The position numbers were made by a program, and so were the translations under genes. 64,000 nucleotides of DNA. Origin: a virus. The first letter of the stretch is position 1. The number at the start of each line of letters is the position of its first letter. Below, in pieces: positions 32,817 to 41,969 of this stretch. The DNA is taken from positions 1-64,000 of the IMG/VR virus record IMGVR_UViG_3300037087_000760; one strand, given 5' to 3'. The notes below the pieces were generated by a model, which saw only the letters and a program-made list of their open reading frames with translations, did no database searches and was not told where the DNA came from.

Positions 32817-33782
32817 ATGAAAAATATAAACATAACAGACTTCGAGAATGTACTATTTGATATTTTTCCAGCAAGCAGAGAAAAATATGAAATTATGTAT
32901 AATGATTTTAGATATGATGAATATGGTATGGAAGTAAAAACTGATGACATACCTGAAAATGTCATAATTAAAATAAGTAATCCAAATGATAAAACATATC
33001 CGAATGTATATGGACCTGCCGGTTGGACTAAGGTAGGTGATATGAAACCTTTGATTATCGATAAAAAAACATTGAATATCAATAATGGTAGATTCGATGA
33101 CCAAATAATAAGAACCCTGTTGTTGGAAGCCATTGAAATGTATTTTTTCAAAAAGGCAGAAGAATTGGGTGAATTAAATAGGATATGTAAACATGCACCA
33201 TCAACAGAAAAATTCGATTTGAACATACCAGAATTTAAAAAGAAAGATTTGGTTATCAAAGAAATGGACGAAAATCGTGTAGTACTGAAAAGATGGAATG
33301 AAAGTGAATCTATATCCAGAAGAATATTACCTCAGATGATAAGGTGTGGAAGTTGGATAGCGACAAACGGTAGAATTGGACCGGGGAATTATCTGATTAT
33401 GAATAAGAGTACACATAATTATTTAGAACCATATTTCGAAAAATTAAATGGTGGATATTATAAGAAAGAACAGTTTGAAGAATATTACAAATCCTGTAAA
33501 TACACTCAAGATGTATTACCTGAATCGAAAAATCTTGTCGCTAAATTATCCAGTTTTAATATAATTGTGGATGATAGAGTTCCAGATGATAAAATAATAG
33601 AGGGTAGGAAAAATGGTCAGTATAAAATAGGAATAAATGCCGTTATATGGTGTAATGATGATGGTGATGTTTTTTATGAAGATAGAGAGAATGAGATTGA
33701 ATTGAGATATAATGTAGTTGATGTTGGATTTTTTCCTTGGAATCAGTTTTACACGATTCATTTAACCAGAGAGGAAAATTAA
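32817..33782 (+). CDS. Hypothetical late protein, 321 aa
   Basis: Unrecognised, mixed alpha-beta. Begins MKNINITDFENVLFDIF, which only weakly resembles the capsid-targeting pattern. Contains PNVYGPAGWTKVGDMKP and a C-terminal beta region with VIWCNDDGDVFYED. Co-transcribed with the preceding gene. Confidence 0.55.
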   Translation: MKNINITDFENVLFDIFPASREKYEIMYNDFRYDEYGMEVKTDDIPENVIIKISNPNDKTYPNVYGPAGWTKVGDMKPLIIDKKTLNINNGRFDDQIIRTLLLEAIEMYFFKKAEELGELNRICKHAPSTEKFDLNIPEFKKKDLVIKEMDENRVVLKRWNESESISRRILPQMIRCGSWIATNGRIGPGNYLIMNKSTHNYLEPYFEKLNGGYYKKEQFEEYYKSCKYTQDVLPESKNLVAKLSSFNIIVDDRVPDDKIIEGRKNGQYKIGINAVIWCNDDGDVFYEDRENEIELRYNVVDVGFFPWNQFYTIHLTREEN

Positions 33783-33790
33783 TATATAGA
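33779..33790 (+). promoter_or_regulatory. Late-type promoter box (TTAATATATAGA)
   Basis: TTAATATATAGA overlaps the stop of the preceding gene and lies only a few bases before the ATG at 33794. Confidence 0.4.
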
Positions 33791-33793
33791 GTC

Positions 33794-34324
33794 ATGATTA
33801 AGACATTTGAAAAATTCAATTTATTGAAAGATGTAATGAATAAGTTCAATAAACTTGCTCATGTTACTCGACTATCATTAAATAGAGAGATGGAAAGAGA
33901 TTATCATCAATTGGTTCGTAAATTCAATATCCCTGATGTCGCTGTTATAAATAAAATGGCACCGACAACAGTATCAGAATTGGAAAAGGAATTAGATACA
34001 ATAATTGTAAAATATCCACAATTAACTGAAAGTGTGGAAATTAAGGATGATAAAATAGGAAAGGAATTTTGGTTCGAATATCATTGTAACGAGGGTGAAG
34101 ATAGTCCAGATTATCCAATGTATCTTCATTCACATCAGAAATGTACCATACTTTCGATATCTGAACCGGGAATTGGAGAAACTGATATCGAAAGATATGA
34201 AAACGCTGCCCAAAGATTATATAAGGTAAGATTCAGTGATGGTTTCGAATGGGATGCATTTGAGGATGAAATACTGGATTCAGAAGAAGAATATCAAAGA
34301 CCAGATCCACCAAAAAAGAAATGA
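33794..34324 (+). CDS. Protein with capsid-targeting-like N-terminus, 176 aa
   Basis: From the ATG at 33794 the protein begins MIKTFEKFNLLKD, capsid-targeting-like with Asp where Glu is usual. It then has a basic helical region and a strand-rich C-terminal half (YKVRFSDGFEWDAFEDEILD, KOW/SH3-like in outline). A longer frame from 33737 would start inside the upstream gene. Unrecognised. Confidence 0.55.
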   Translation: MIKTFEKFNLLKDVMNKFNKLAHVTRLSLNREMERDYHQLVRKFNIPDVAVINKMAPTTVSELEKELDTIIVKYPQLTESVEIKDDKIGKEFWFEYHCNEGEDSPDYPMYLHSHQKCTILSISEPGIGETDIERYENAAQRLYKVRFSDGFEWDAFEDEILDSEEEYQRPDPPKKK

Positions 34325-34328
34325 CACA

Positions 34329-34700
34329 ATGAAACATCTAAAATTATTTGAAGAATATAAAACAAAAATAGGTTTCATATGTACAACATTTGTATCATCA
34401 GAAATTGATGTGGTAATACCAAAGAAAAAAGCCGATGGATATTTAAAATCAGCCTTTGGAGGGATAAACAATACTAATGATCGATGTAGAGAATTTCTAA
34501 ACTTATCCCCCGATTATATAGCTGATGTTTTTGATACTGAAGGATACTTATCAATATCAATTAAATCAAGATATTGGTCTGAAAGGAAAGAAAAAATTAC
34601 AGAGGAAATAAAGAATATACTACTCAAGATTTTTCCTTATGTTACAGACTTCAAAGAAATTGGAAGAGATGAATTTTATGAAATAATAATGAATAGATGA
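34329..34700 (+). CDS. Protein with capsid-targeting-like N-terminus, 123 aa
   Basis: ATG at 34329, four bases after the preceding stop; begins MKHLKLFEEYKTK. The rest is unrecognised, with a ferredoxin-like strand-helix order (YLSISIKSRYWSERKEKITE). Its stop overlaps the next start (ATGA). Confidence 0.6.
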   Translation: MKHLKLFEEYKTKIGFICTTFVSSEIDVVIPKKKADGYLKSAFGGINNTNDRCREFLNLSPDYIADVFDTEGYLSISIKSRYWSERKEKITEEIKNILLKIFPYVTDFKEIGRDEFYEIIMNR

Positions 34701-35251
34701 AAACAGTAAAAGAATGTTTAAGAACATTATCAGAAAAAAATATTGACACGAATATCAACAGAACTATTAAAATCTTGTGTGAACAACTTGATGATGATCA
34801 ACTGGAATATAAATTAACGAATGGAGTGAAACTGGACAATCAAATGATTAATCTATATTTTCTAAAAAATGTGGGATTCAAATGTGATAATATTTGGGTA
34901 GAAAAATATGGACACCTACCGATCTGTAATTTTATTGAAAAGACATTAAATCAAACATACAAATCAGAGAATAAACCAAAAAGAACTGAATTTCCTTTCA
35001 TTTTCAATGGTACTTTATATCGTATACCGACAAATAAAGAACTACAAGAATTTGAACGATATCCAGATCTCACTCCTCAACAAGTTTTGGATGAATTCAA
35101 ATATATATGTATTGGAAAGGGAATTCTGAACCTTGAAATTAAAAATCAAATTTGTGATTGTATTCAGAAATTAATTGGTTTATATCCAGATGATTTGAGA
35201 TACAAAGAGTCTTTTTTATTGGCCAAAGGATTGACAGGTGGAAGATTATAA
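34697..35251 (+). CDS. Hypothetical late protein, 184 aa
   Basis: Unrecognised, helical. Begins MKTVKECLRTLSEKN, weakly targeting-like. Last gene of the late run; it converges on the minus-strand gene at 35246 with a six-base overlap. Confidence 0.55.
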   Translation: MKTVKECLRTLSEKNIDTNINRTIKILCEQLDDDQLEYKLTNGVKLDNQMINLYFLKNVGFKCDNIWVEKYGHLPICNFIEKTLNQTYKSENKPKRTEFPFIFNGTLYRIPTNKELQEFERYPDLTPQQVLDEFKYICIGKGILNLEIKNQICDCIQKLIGLYPDDLRYKESFLLAKGLTGGRL

Positions 35252-35494
35252 TGATTTTAAAATCTCTACAATGATTTCTTTTTCAGAATCAGTCAAATCA
35301 CCATGAATTTGATTATATTGAACAGTTAAAAATCCCAGATCGTCTATATTTGCATACAGAGTGGAAATTTTTAATTTTTCATTGAGTTTATCTTCAAATT
35401 TTAACAACTGACTATCATTCAGTCGTTTTATCTTTTCACAAGAAAAACCTTTAAGTGAATCATCTATATCTGTTATTTTAATATTCTTTGGCAT
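35246..35494 (-). CDS. Hypothetical protein, 82 aa
   Basis: Unrecognised helical protein (MPKNIKITDIDDSLKGFSC). Last gene of the early operon that begins at 36191; it overlaps the upstream gene by 17 bases. Confidence 0.5.
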   Translation of the reverse strand: MPKNIKITDIDDSLKGFSCEKIKRLNDSQLLKFEDKLNEKLKISTLYANIDDLGFLTVQYNQIHGDLTDSEKEIIVEILKSL

Positions 35495-35660
35495 GATCTA
35501 CTTTTTTATCTCGTTTTCTGTCGTATTTCTTTTTGTTTTTATGAACCTTACTTTTCGGTCTGATACCACTTTCAATTTCCATCAAACGACTAGCTCTACG
35601 ATTAGCTTTTAACCTATCGTTCTTAGTGAATTTGATTTTTATGGTTTCACCCTTTTTCAT
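35478..35660 (-). CDS. Very basic small protein, 60 aa
   Basis: A lysine/arginine-rich 60-residue protein (MKKGETIKIKFTKNDRLKAN), likely nucleic-acid binding by charge. Its start abuts the next gene's stop (one-base overlap). Confidence 0.5.
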   Translation of the reverse strand: MKKGETIKIKFTKNDRLKANRRASRLMEIESGIRPKSKVHKNKKKYDRKRDKKVDHAKEY

Positions 35661-35953
35661 TATCTTATTGAGTATAAAATCATTTTCAAGAATTCCTCTG
35701 TTTCACAAACACCATGATAAACTTGTCTTGTTCCACCATCCTGAGAGATACCAACAAATGGAATTTTTCCATATGTGAAATTGACATAAATAATCACTCT
35801 TCCTTTTGGTTCAGGAAAGTTCTTATTGTAATCGGTATTATAATGTTTCGTGGCATCATTTGAATACTCCAAATAACCATCTTTATCCGAAACACAATCG
35901 AACCCTAATTTTTTCATATTTTCGGGTTCTAAAAAACTTTTTCTATTTTCCAT
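35660..35953 (-). CDS. Hypothetical protein, 97 aa
   Basis: Unrecognised; begins MENRKSFLEPENMKKLGFDC. Overlaps the upstream gene by 11 bases. Confidence 0.5.
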   Translation of the reverse strand: MENRKSFLEPENMKKLGFDCVSDKDGYLEYSNDATKHYNTDYNKNFPEPKGRVIIYVNFTYGKIPFVGISQDGGTRQVYHGVCETEEFLKMILYSIR

Positions 35954-36191
35954 TTTTATCTTCGACTTTTACGACTACATCACACCATTCAGCTACCCAA
36001 TCGATTACTTCATCACTACCCTCTCTTTTCACATAAACACGATTGTTATCCAAAAAACCGTATTCCACAACTTCTGCGAGTGGTTCTTCACCATGCTTAT
36101 AACCCGGCATGAATGATAATCGTACTGTATCACCAACTCTTACTCCGTAATATCTGCGGCGTTCTTCATTATCCCAAGTTCTGGTTTTCAT
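35943..36191 (-). CDS. Hypothetical protein, 82 aa
   Basis: Starts at the ATG at 36191, 27 bases after the early promoter; a longer frame to 36305 would run through that promoter and a His-rich low-complexity stretch. The product (begins MKTRTWDNEERRRYYGVRVG) looks like a small beta barrel and ends in acidic/valine-rich sequence. Unrecognised. Confidence 0.55.
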   Translation of the reverse strand: MKTRTWDNEERRRYYGVRVGDTVRLSFMPGYKHGEEPLAEVVEYGFLDNNRVYVKREGSDEVIDWVAEWCDVVVKVEDKNGK

Positions 36192-36217
36192 ATTAATAGT
36201 TTTTGAATTTAATACTA

Positions 36218-36251
36218 CAAAGGTAAGACAAATAGCTGAAATAAAAAAATT
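36218..36251 (-). promoter_or_regulatory. Early-type promoter (T-tract + TACCTTTG)
   Basis: Minus strand: AATTTTTTTATTTCAG, spacer, TACCTTTGTAG. Drives the operon 36191-35246. Confidence 0.65.
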
Positions 36252-36597
36252 ATGATGGTGTAATTGATGGTGTAAATGATGGTGTATATTTGAAGTTTGT
36301 TCCATTTGACATCAATCCCCAATATGGAATAGATTCATCTGTTTGTTTAAATCCTAATCGTTCTATACTTAAAAAAATATAAGATACGACACAGCATATA
36401 TAAATTACCTTGTTATAAAAAGTTTTTACCAGTTCGTTCAATAGAACATTGAAATATCCATTTCCTCTATAATGATTATTGACAAATGTTCCCATCAAAA
36501 TAATTTCATCATCAATTGTTATATATTTCAGTTCACCCATCTCTTGTTCATTATCATCGAGTAAAACAATTTGATCGGTGTCATGTTTAATCTTCAT
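36250..36597 (-). CDS. GNAT-like acetyltransferase, 115 aa
   Basis: A short GNAT-fold protein. The acetyl-CoA binding region reads TFVNNHYRGNGYFNVLLNEL (~38-57), followed by SIERLGFKQTDES. It is shorter than most GNATs (~150), missing part of the N-terminal strands. A hydrophobic run (VIYICCVVSYIFLSI) replaces the usual strand 5. The C-terminus has a repeated TPS motif. Overlaps the kinase gene by 11 bases. Confidence 0.5.
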   Translation of the reverse strand: MKIKHDTDQIVLLDDNEQEMGELKYITIDDEIILMGTFVNNHYRGNGYFNVLLNELVKTFYNKVIYICCVVSYIFLSIERLGFKQTDESIPYWGLMSNGTNFKYTPSFTPSITPS

Positions 36598-37096
36598 TCC
36601 ATGATGTAACTATTTTAAATCCTTCAATTGGTAGGTTTCCCAATGTATCCATATAATCTTGATATTGGGAATCAGTAACTTCTTCGGGAATTACTGCTCT
36701 ATCAATTTTATTTTCAATATCCTTTTTAATTCTTCTTTTAGCTTCTTCACGAGAAACATAAAAAACAAGTGCAATCTTTTTAAAATCAACTTCTTTTTCT
36801 ATATCATTTATGAATGAAATTCTCTTTTCAGTTTGTATATTGGTAGCATCTAAGATAACATTCTTACCTTTTTTCAAATTGTGAATAATCATTGCTTTCG
36901 CAAATTGAAAAACATCCGAGTTTATTATTTGATTACTTATATCACCAGATAAATCTTTTCTTATCTGGTCAGTACTGACAACAATAGTATTCTTCCATTT
37001 TGGTTTGTTTTCTTTGATCCATGTAGATTTCCCACTACCTGAGATTCCTACCATAATAACCAATGTGGGATTCAAAAATTCTTTATAATTGTCCAT
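36587..37096 (-). CDS. Polynucleotide kinase-like P-loop kinase
   Basis: A 169-residue kinase resembling the N-terminal domain of T4 polynucleotide kinase. Walker A is GISGSGKST (~17-25), then STDQIRKDLSGD with the expected acidic residue, VILDATN (~81) and a lid REEAKRRIKKD. There is no C-terminal phosphatase domain, so any 3'-end healing must come from another protein. It would phosphorylate 5'-OH RNA ends and, with the RNA ligase at 6316, could repair cleaved tRNAs; inference from T4. Confidence 0.75.
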   Translation of the reverse strand: MDNYKEFLNPTLVIMVGISGSGKSTWIKENKPKWKNTIVVSTDQIRKDLSGDISNQIINSDVFQFAKAMIIHNLKKGKNVILDATNIQTEKRISFINDIEKEVDFKKIALVFYVSREEAKRRIKKDIENKIDRAVIPEEVTDSQYQDYMDTLGNLPIEGFKIVTSWNED

Positions 37097-37153
37097 ATTG
37101 TTTTATCTTTTTTACGAATTTAAAATATTTCTCATTCATAAAAAAATATTATT

Positions 37154-40100
37154 TTAAAATTTTATGATATAGAATCTTCCTTGGTCAATGATATAATAAC
37201 CAAAATCAGTCGTGAAGTATCTATAATCCAAACTATTAAAATTAGTATTGACCAACATGAAAGACCTACCTTCATTATAATTGAATAACTTATTATTTGT
37301 CATTCCGAGTCCATATCCATTATAAGATTCCGTTTCAATATACATATAAGGATCTACACTTGCATCAATATTGAAACTATAAGAAAGTAAATCTTTTTTG
37401 TAAAGTTCATGATATTGTACTGGTTCGAGTTCATTTGTTGACTGATTCAACCTGAATGTTTTTATTTTAGCAGTATAGTAATCCGGCATCGTACAACCAG
37501 TAATCATATAGAAATTAACCGTCATTAAATAATCAGTTCCCGTATTCAAGGTTTGAATGTAATCGAAATTAACAGCATTAACCTGTTGAGTCACTGATAT
37601 TTTTCTGACACGATTCGATGGATCGTAATCCATGTACATAGTCGCCACAGTTTGTTCGAGACCAGTAATATCAAGAATATTAGCTGATAGTGGAATTATA
37701 TTTCTCCTTAACCATTTAACCAATCCAGTAAGTTTTGTCTGTACCTCGGCTAATGAATATAAGTTAATATAATTTCCATCAAAATCTGTAATATGATAAG
37801 TTAAATTGAATAAGTTAGTTTTTTTATAGTTCATAGAATCTGGTTCATGAGATGTCCATCCCGGAACACTTCTATCGAATATATTTTCAATCAAAATCTT
37901 ATGAAGTTTACCATACAACAAAGAACCCTGTTTGATATTTCGATAATATTCATATAAATCCAAATCATTATATCCAAAGTAATTAATAGCATTAATAAGA
38001 GCACGATATGAACCAATATAATTATATATCTCTGGATGAACGGCTAATAATTCTTTTCTTTTTCTGTTTAGAATTGTAAAATCAATACCAGCATCTTCGA
38101 TATCACTTTCTTTATAAATTGGATAGGCATCTAATCCCAAATTAGATCCCAACATTTTCAAATTTTGATCGAATCTGTAATCTTCTATTTCAGTTTGTCC
38201 ATATAATTGAATTGTCGCTATAAGAGATGGTTCTACTTTAATTATAAAATCATATGTCTTACCTGATGCTGATGTATCAAAGAATGGTAGATTTGTATTG
38301 TCTACTGTTATTTTATTTTTTGTTAAATCGACAATCTGACTAATAGCGTAACTTTCATATAAAGTTTCTCCCGTTACAGTTATTTCAAAAAAATTCAATG
38401 ATATATTCAGCCCTACATCTAAACCAGTGTTATTAAAACTGAAAAATATATCATCAGTAATATAAGATATCGTATTTCCACTGATTAGAAAATTAACTTT
38501 TTTACCTATTTTGTTTGATGTTGTTCCAGTAAATGTTGTATGTTCGATTTGTTCAATTCTCATTGTATCTGTAATCACACCTTCATTCGGTGTATTGAAT
38601 CCCAAGAAAATTTCAAGTGGAATTGGATGATAATCATAAAAATTAGCAGCATTATATTCTTCTAATGGATATAACAATTCGTTAAAAATAGTTTGTTGAT
38701 ATTCTGGATTTGCTATCTCCAATGGATTAGTGTTTACATTTCTATTCAAAAAAACCAAATTCGTATAACCTGAATTAAACAATGGTTTTGGGCCTATATA
38801 AGTCAGATTTCCGTTTGGTTGAATTTGGTCACCTGAATAATCATAATAGAATATACTTTCGTCATACGGATCTTCCCAACTCATTTTATAATAAACCTGT
38901 TTATTGTAGTTTCCTCTTGGTTTTCTTAAAAATTCATGAATTGATATAGTAAGATTTTCAGTATAATTATTATCACTCGACCATCCGAAAAATGGACCCT
39001 GATATGATAATTGAATTGTATCTTCAGTTAATCTTAATATATTATATTGCTTATTATTTAATGTATGAGTAGAACCACTGACGGATATAATCATACCCGT
39101 AGTCAATTCAAAATCAAATAAATTCTGAGATACAGAAAATAATTCATTACTCGATATAACCATTGAATGATTTATCGTATTTTCTATTATGGTATAAGTA
39201 GAATAAGAATTAACCTTAATCTCCAAATTTATAATTTCTACATTCGGATATTGACCCTCTAATGTTAATGTATATCCACTCGTTGTTGTCCCACTACTCA
39301 GTGTAATTCCATTTTGATCAAACATTGTAAAATATTTGTCTATAAAACTATTTATGGTATCTATTGTACAACTGGTGACAGTTCCAGAAAGAGGAACATA
39401 AAAATTATTTTCATTTATTGTTAATTGAATTCCATAATTTACAGAATCAATTCCCAAATCAAATAGAATTGTTGTTTTGAAATTGTGGGCCAATAAAGTT
39501 GTATCATAAAGATGTATTGTTTCGTTTTGTAATTGTTCATTTACATTGAAATAATAAGCATCGGTTACTCCCGTCATCGTTGTTCCACTATCATAATAAT
39601 CAAAGTTTTTACCAATTGTAAGAGGAATATTATTTATCGAAGATTTGGCTGAAAAATATGGATGCCAATTATAATCCAATCCACCCAAAACCATGAAATT
39701 ATTAGTCCCATTATTCCAATGAAAACAATCAAATCCATAACGATTAAACATATTTGCATATTTATTTCTTATGGCTGTTATTGTGTTCTCATAGAAATAG
39801 GTTGTATTACCAGAATTTAAGATGTCTTGATTTACAAAGAGTTTATTTGTTGTGGAAAAACAAGTTGTGAAACCTGACCAAATGACTGTTGGTGGACAAG
39901 CGACAGCGTTTTGTTGAGCATATAATTTTTTAATCCTTTTTTTATTAATGGTTTTATCAATTTTATATGTATATCCACTCTCAGGAATTATATATTCAGC
40001 CACTTCAATTCTTCCATTTTGAATATCCAGAACTTGGAAACTTCTATTATCATGAAATGTTAATCCCGAAAGATTTGGAATGGCTGTTAAATGTATAATA

Positions 40101-41149
40101 TCATTATAGGTAAATCCAGTAATTGTACTTGTAGTTTCTATATAATTCAATCCATTCAGAACATAAAATTTACAAGTATCAGTTGTTAAATATTGAGTAT
40201 CAGCAAAACCTGTTATTGTAAATGTTGGATTATTTGGATGTATATATCCACCATTTATATCTTCGAATATCACGGTTTGACCAGTAGACACAAAATCAAT
40301 AGTTGTGTTTATCCCATTCATAAACTCGATTGTAGTTCCACTATATCCAGTATCATTATAAGTTATTTTAACATTTCCCTCATACAATTCGGGTCTTTGT
40401 GTAAACAATTCAATTTCCATTGAGATCGTACCACCTGTTACTCCACTTAAAAATAAAAAATCATAAAATTTATTATTTAAAATATTATAATCATTATATG
40501 TAAATACTCCATTATTTGAAGAACTATTAACTACGGATATTTTTTTATTTTTATAAAAATTCAAATTTGTTATATCAACTAATTTTTGTTGACCATAATC
40601 TAATACCTTAATAATATTAGCAGAAGATACTGTTCCACCACTGTTCAAAGTAAAATCAAAAGTATAGTTATCTGTTTTAGTTTCGACTAAAATGGCATTT
40701 TTTCTATGACCGAGAACATCAAAAAATGTTATTCCACTTGATATGAAATCATTATTTCCAATTCCAGTTCCAGTTACATTATTAAAATAAACAACACTTC
40801 CAATTGTAAACTTTTTATCGAAATCAGTTCCGTAAATCCATTTAGAATAAAAATTTGGATTACTATTTACTTTTTGAATATTTATAATATCTTGATTTTC
40901 AAATGTTTTACCAACAAAAGTTGTTCCACTCCAATTGAATAACTGTGATTCTCTTAAATCAAATTCAGAATTAAAATTATATGGTTTAACATCTTCAAAT
41001 ACATAAATGCAAAGGGTTCTAAATGTATCACTACTATTTTCATCAAAGAATATTTTTCCACTCCAAGTTTGTCCTGTCGGATCATATATGAAGTTATATG
41101 GAAATCCTTCTTTATTAAAAAACATTAGATTGTCAAATTGTGAGTTCAA
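37154..41149 (-). CDS. Large virion structural protein (tail/baseplate)
   Basis: A 1331-residue protein, the largest here. It consists of many beta-strand segments with Gly/Thr/Asn turns (for example SGTTTSGYTLTLEG; TDTCKFYVLNGLNYIETTS), typical of tail and baseplate proteins, and a helical region near 1000-1150. It shares a late promoter and strand with the fibre genes. The frame begins with TTG at 41149, well spaced from the late box; ATG at 41125 is an alternative. Baseplate wedge or tail-spike role is inferred from size, composition and context. Confidence 0.6.
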   Translation of the reverse strand: MNSQFDNLMFFNKEGFPYNFIYDPTGQTWSGKIFFDENSSDTFRTLCIYVFEDVKPYNFNSEFDLRESQLFNWSGTTFVGKTFENQDIINIQKVNSNPNFYSKWIYGTDFDKKFTIGSVVYFNNVTGTGIGNNDFISSGITFFDVLGHRKNAILVETKTDNYTFDFTLNSGGTVSSANIIKVLDYGQQKLVDITNLNFYKNKKISVVNSSSNNGVFTYNDYNILNNKFYDFLFLSGVTGGTISMEIELFTQRPELYEGNVKITYNDTGYSGTTIEFMNGINTTIDFVSTGQTVIFEDINGGYIHPNNPTFTITGFADTQYLTTDTCKFYVLNGLNYIETTSTITGFTYNDIIHLTAIPNLSGLTFHDNRSFQVLDIQNGRIEVAEYIIPESGYTYKIDKTINKKRIKKLYAQQNAVACPPTVIWSGFTTCFSTTNKLFVNQDILNSGNTTYFYENTITAIRNKYANMFNRYGFDCFHWNNGTNNFMVLGGLDYNWHPYFSAKSSINNIPLTIGKNFDYYDSGTTMTGVTDAYYFNVNEQLQNETIHLYDTTLLAHNFKTTILFDLGIDSVNYGIQLTINENNFYVPLSGTVTSCTIDTINSFIDKYFTMFDQNGITLSSGTTTSGYTLTLEGQYPNVEIINLEIKVNSYSTYTIIENTINHSMVISSNELFSVSQNLFDFELTTGMIISVSGSTHTLNNKQYNILRLTEDTIQLSYQGPFFGWSSDNNYTENLTISIHEFLRKPRGNYNKQVYYKMSWEDPYDESIFYYDYSGDQIQPNGNLTYIGPKPLFNSGYTNLVFLNRNVNTNPLEIANPEYQQTIFNELLYPLEEYNAANFYDYHPIPLEIFLGFNTPNEGVITDTMRIEQIEHTTFTGTTSNKIGKKVNFLISGNTISYITDDIFFSFNNTGLDVGLNISLNFFEITVTGETLYESYAISQIVDLTKNKITVDNTNLPFFDTSASGKTYDFIIKVEPSLIATIQLYGQTEIEDYRFDQNLKMLGSNLGLDAYPIYKESDIEDAGIDFTILNRKRKELLAVHPEIYNYIGSYRALINAINYFGYNDLDLYEYYRNIKQGSLLYGKLHKILIENIFDRSVPGWTSHEPDSMNYKKTNLFNLTYHITDFDGNYINLYSLAEVQTKLTGLVKWLRRNIIPLSANILDITGLEQTVATMYMDYDPSNRVRKISVTQQVNAVNFDYIQTLNTGTDYLMTVNFYMITGCTMPDYYTAKIKTFRLNQSTNELEPVQYHELYKKDLLSYSFNIDASVDPYMYIETESYNGYGLGMTNNKLFNYNEGRSFMLVNTNFNSLDYRYFTTDFGYYIIDQGRFYIIKF

Positions 41150-41168
41150 AATAGAATTGTTTTTTCTT

Positions 41169-41178
41169 TATATATTAA
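41169..41178 (-). promoter_or_regulatory. Late-type promoter box (TTAATATATA)
   Basis: TTAATATATA on the minus strand, ~20 bases before the TTG start at 41149. Confidence 0.55.
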
Positions 41179-41201
41179 AAGAGGTGAGTAGTAAAAACAT
41201 T

Positions 41202-41969
41202 TTAATACATTCTATTTGGTGGAATAAAATCTCTTTTCCATCTATAATGTCCATTTGTTATTCTGAATTCACAATAATAAGCTGATAAACTGGATATTAC
41301 TGATGATATTCCACCAATCAAATATGGAAAATTAAGAAGGGGCATTGAATAAGTTGGTGTTATTTTTTTAGTCGCCACTATTTTCCCATTAAAAAATAAT
41401 CTTATCGTATCAAAATATCTGGATACAGCCACATGATACCAATTTACAGCGTCGGGCCAAATACTTGTAATTCCTGACATGGTTAAAAAGAAGTCCCATG
41501 AACCAGCATTTTTTACCCCAAAAGTTAATCCTGTACTGTGGGTTAATAACGGGGAAATCCCACCATCAATAAAAAAACCGTAGAAATTATTTGAATTGAA
41601 AACACAACCATTACTTCCAAAATTTTGTCCGACTGCTGATATAGGACCACCACCAGTTACTTTTATCCAAAAATCTATGCAGAAATTATTTGTTCCAAAA
41701 TTCCAATCGCTTGTGTTAGTATCACAAGATAGTACACGAAATCCACCACCGAATGATGTTGCATTCCAACATGGACTATTATTGAAAACTCCACCAGTTG
41801 AAGATTGTGTTACTCCAGTTAATGTACATTGATGGGGGGAAGAAGATCCTCTCGACACATCCCAAAAATAAGGTTTTGGTGGTGGAATGGGCGTTATGAC
41901 AGTTTCATTTCCATGTGATAAAAATGTACAGAATTTATCATTACCAAATCCATTTTTATGTGTTATCAT
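41202..41969 (-). CDS. LamG-domain protein (probable receptor-binding)
   Basis: A 255-residue protein with a concanavalin/LamG-like jelly-roll: NFCIDFWIKVTGGG, WDFFLTMSGI, NWYHVAVSRYFDTIRLFFNGKIVA and a final YYCEFRITNGHYRW. This order is standard for LamG folds that bind glycans. Together with the collagen-like gene that overlaps its start by four bases, it is probably a fibre-tip or receptor-binding module. Proline-rich N-terminal linker (PIPPPKPYFWD). Confidence 0.65.
   Translation of the reverse strand: MITHKNGFGNDKFCTFLSHGNETVITPIPPPKPYFWDVSRGSSSPHQCTLTGVTQSSTGGVFNNSPCWNATSFGGGFRVLSCDTNTSDWNFGTNNFCIDFWIKVTGGGPISAVGQNFGSNGCVFNSNNFYGFFIDGGISPLLTHSTGLTFGVKNAGSWDFFLTMSGITSIWPDAVNWYHVAVSRYFDTIRLFFNGKIVATKKITPTYSMPLLNFPYLIGGISSVISSLSAYYCEFRITNGHYRWKRDFIPPNRMY

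Noticed and set aside
35943-36305. N-terminally extended, histidine-rich form of the 82-aa protein
   Set aside because: The extension crosses an early promoter; translation must start at 36191.
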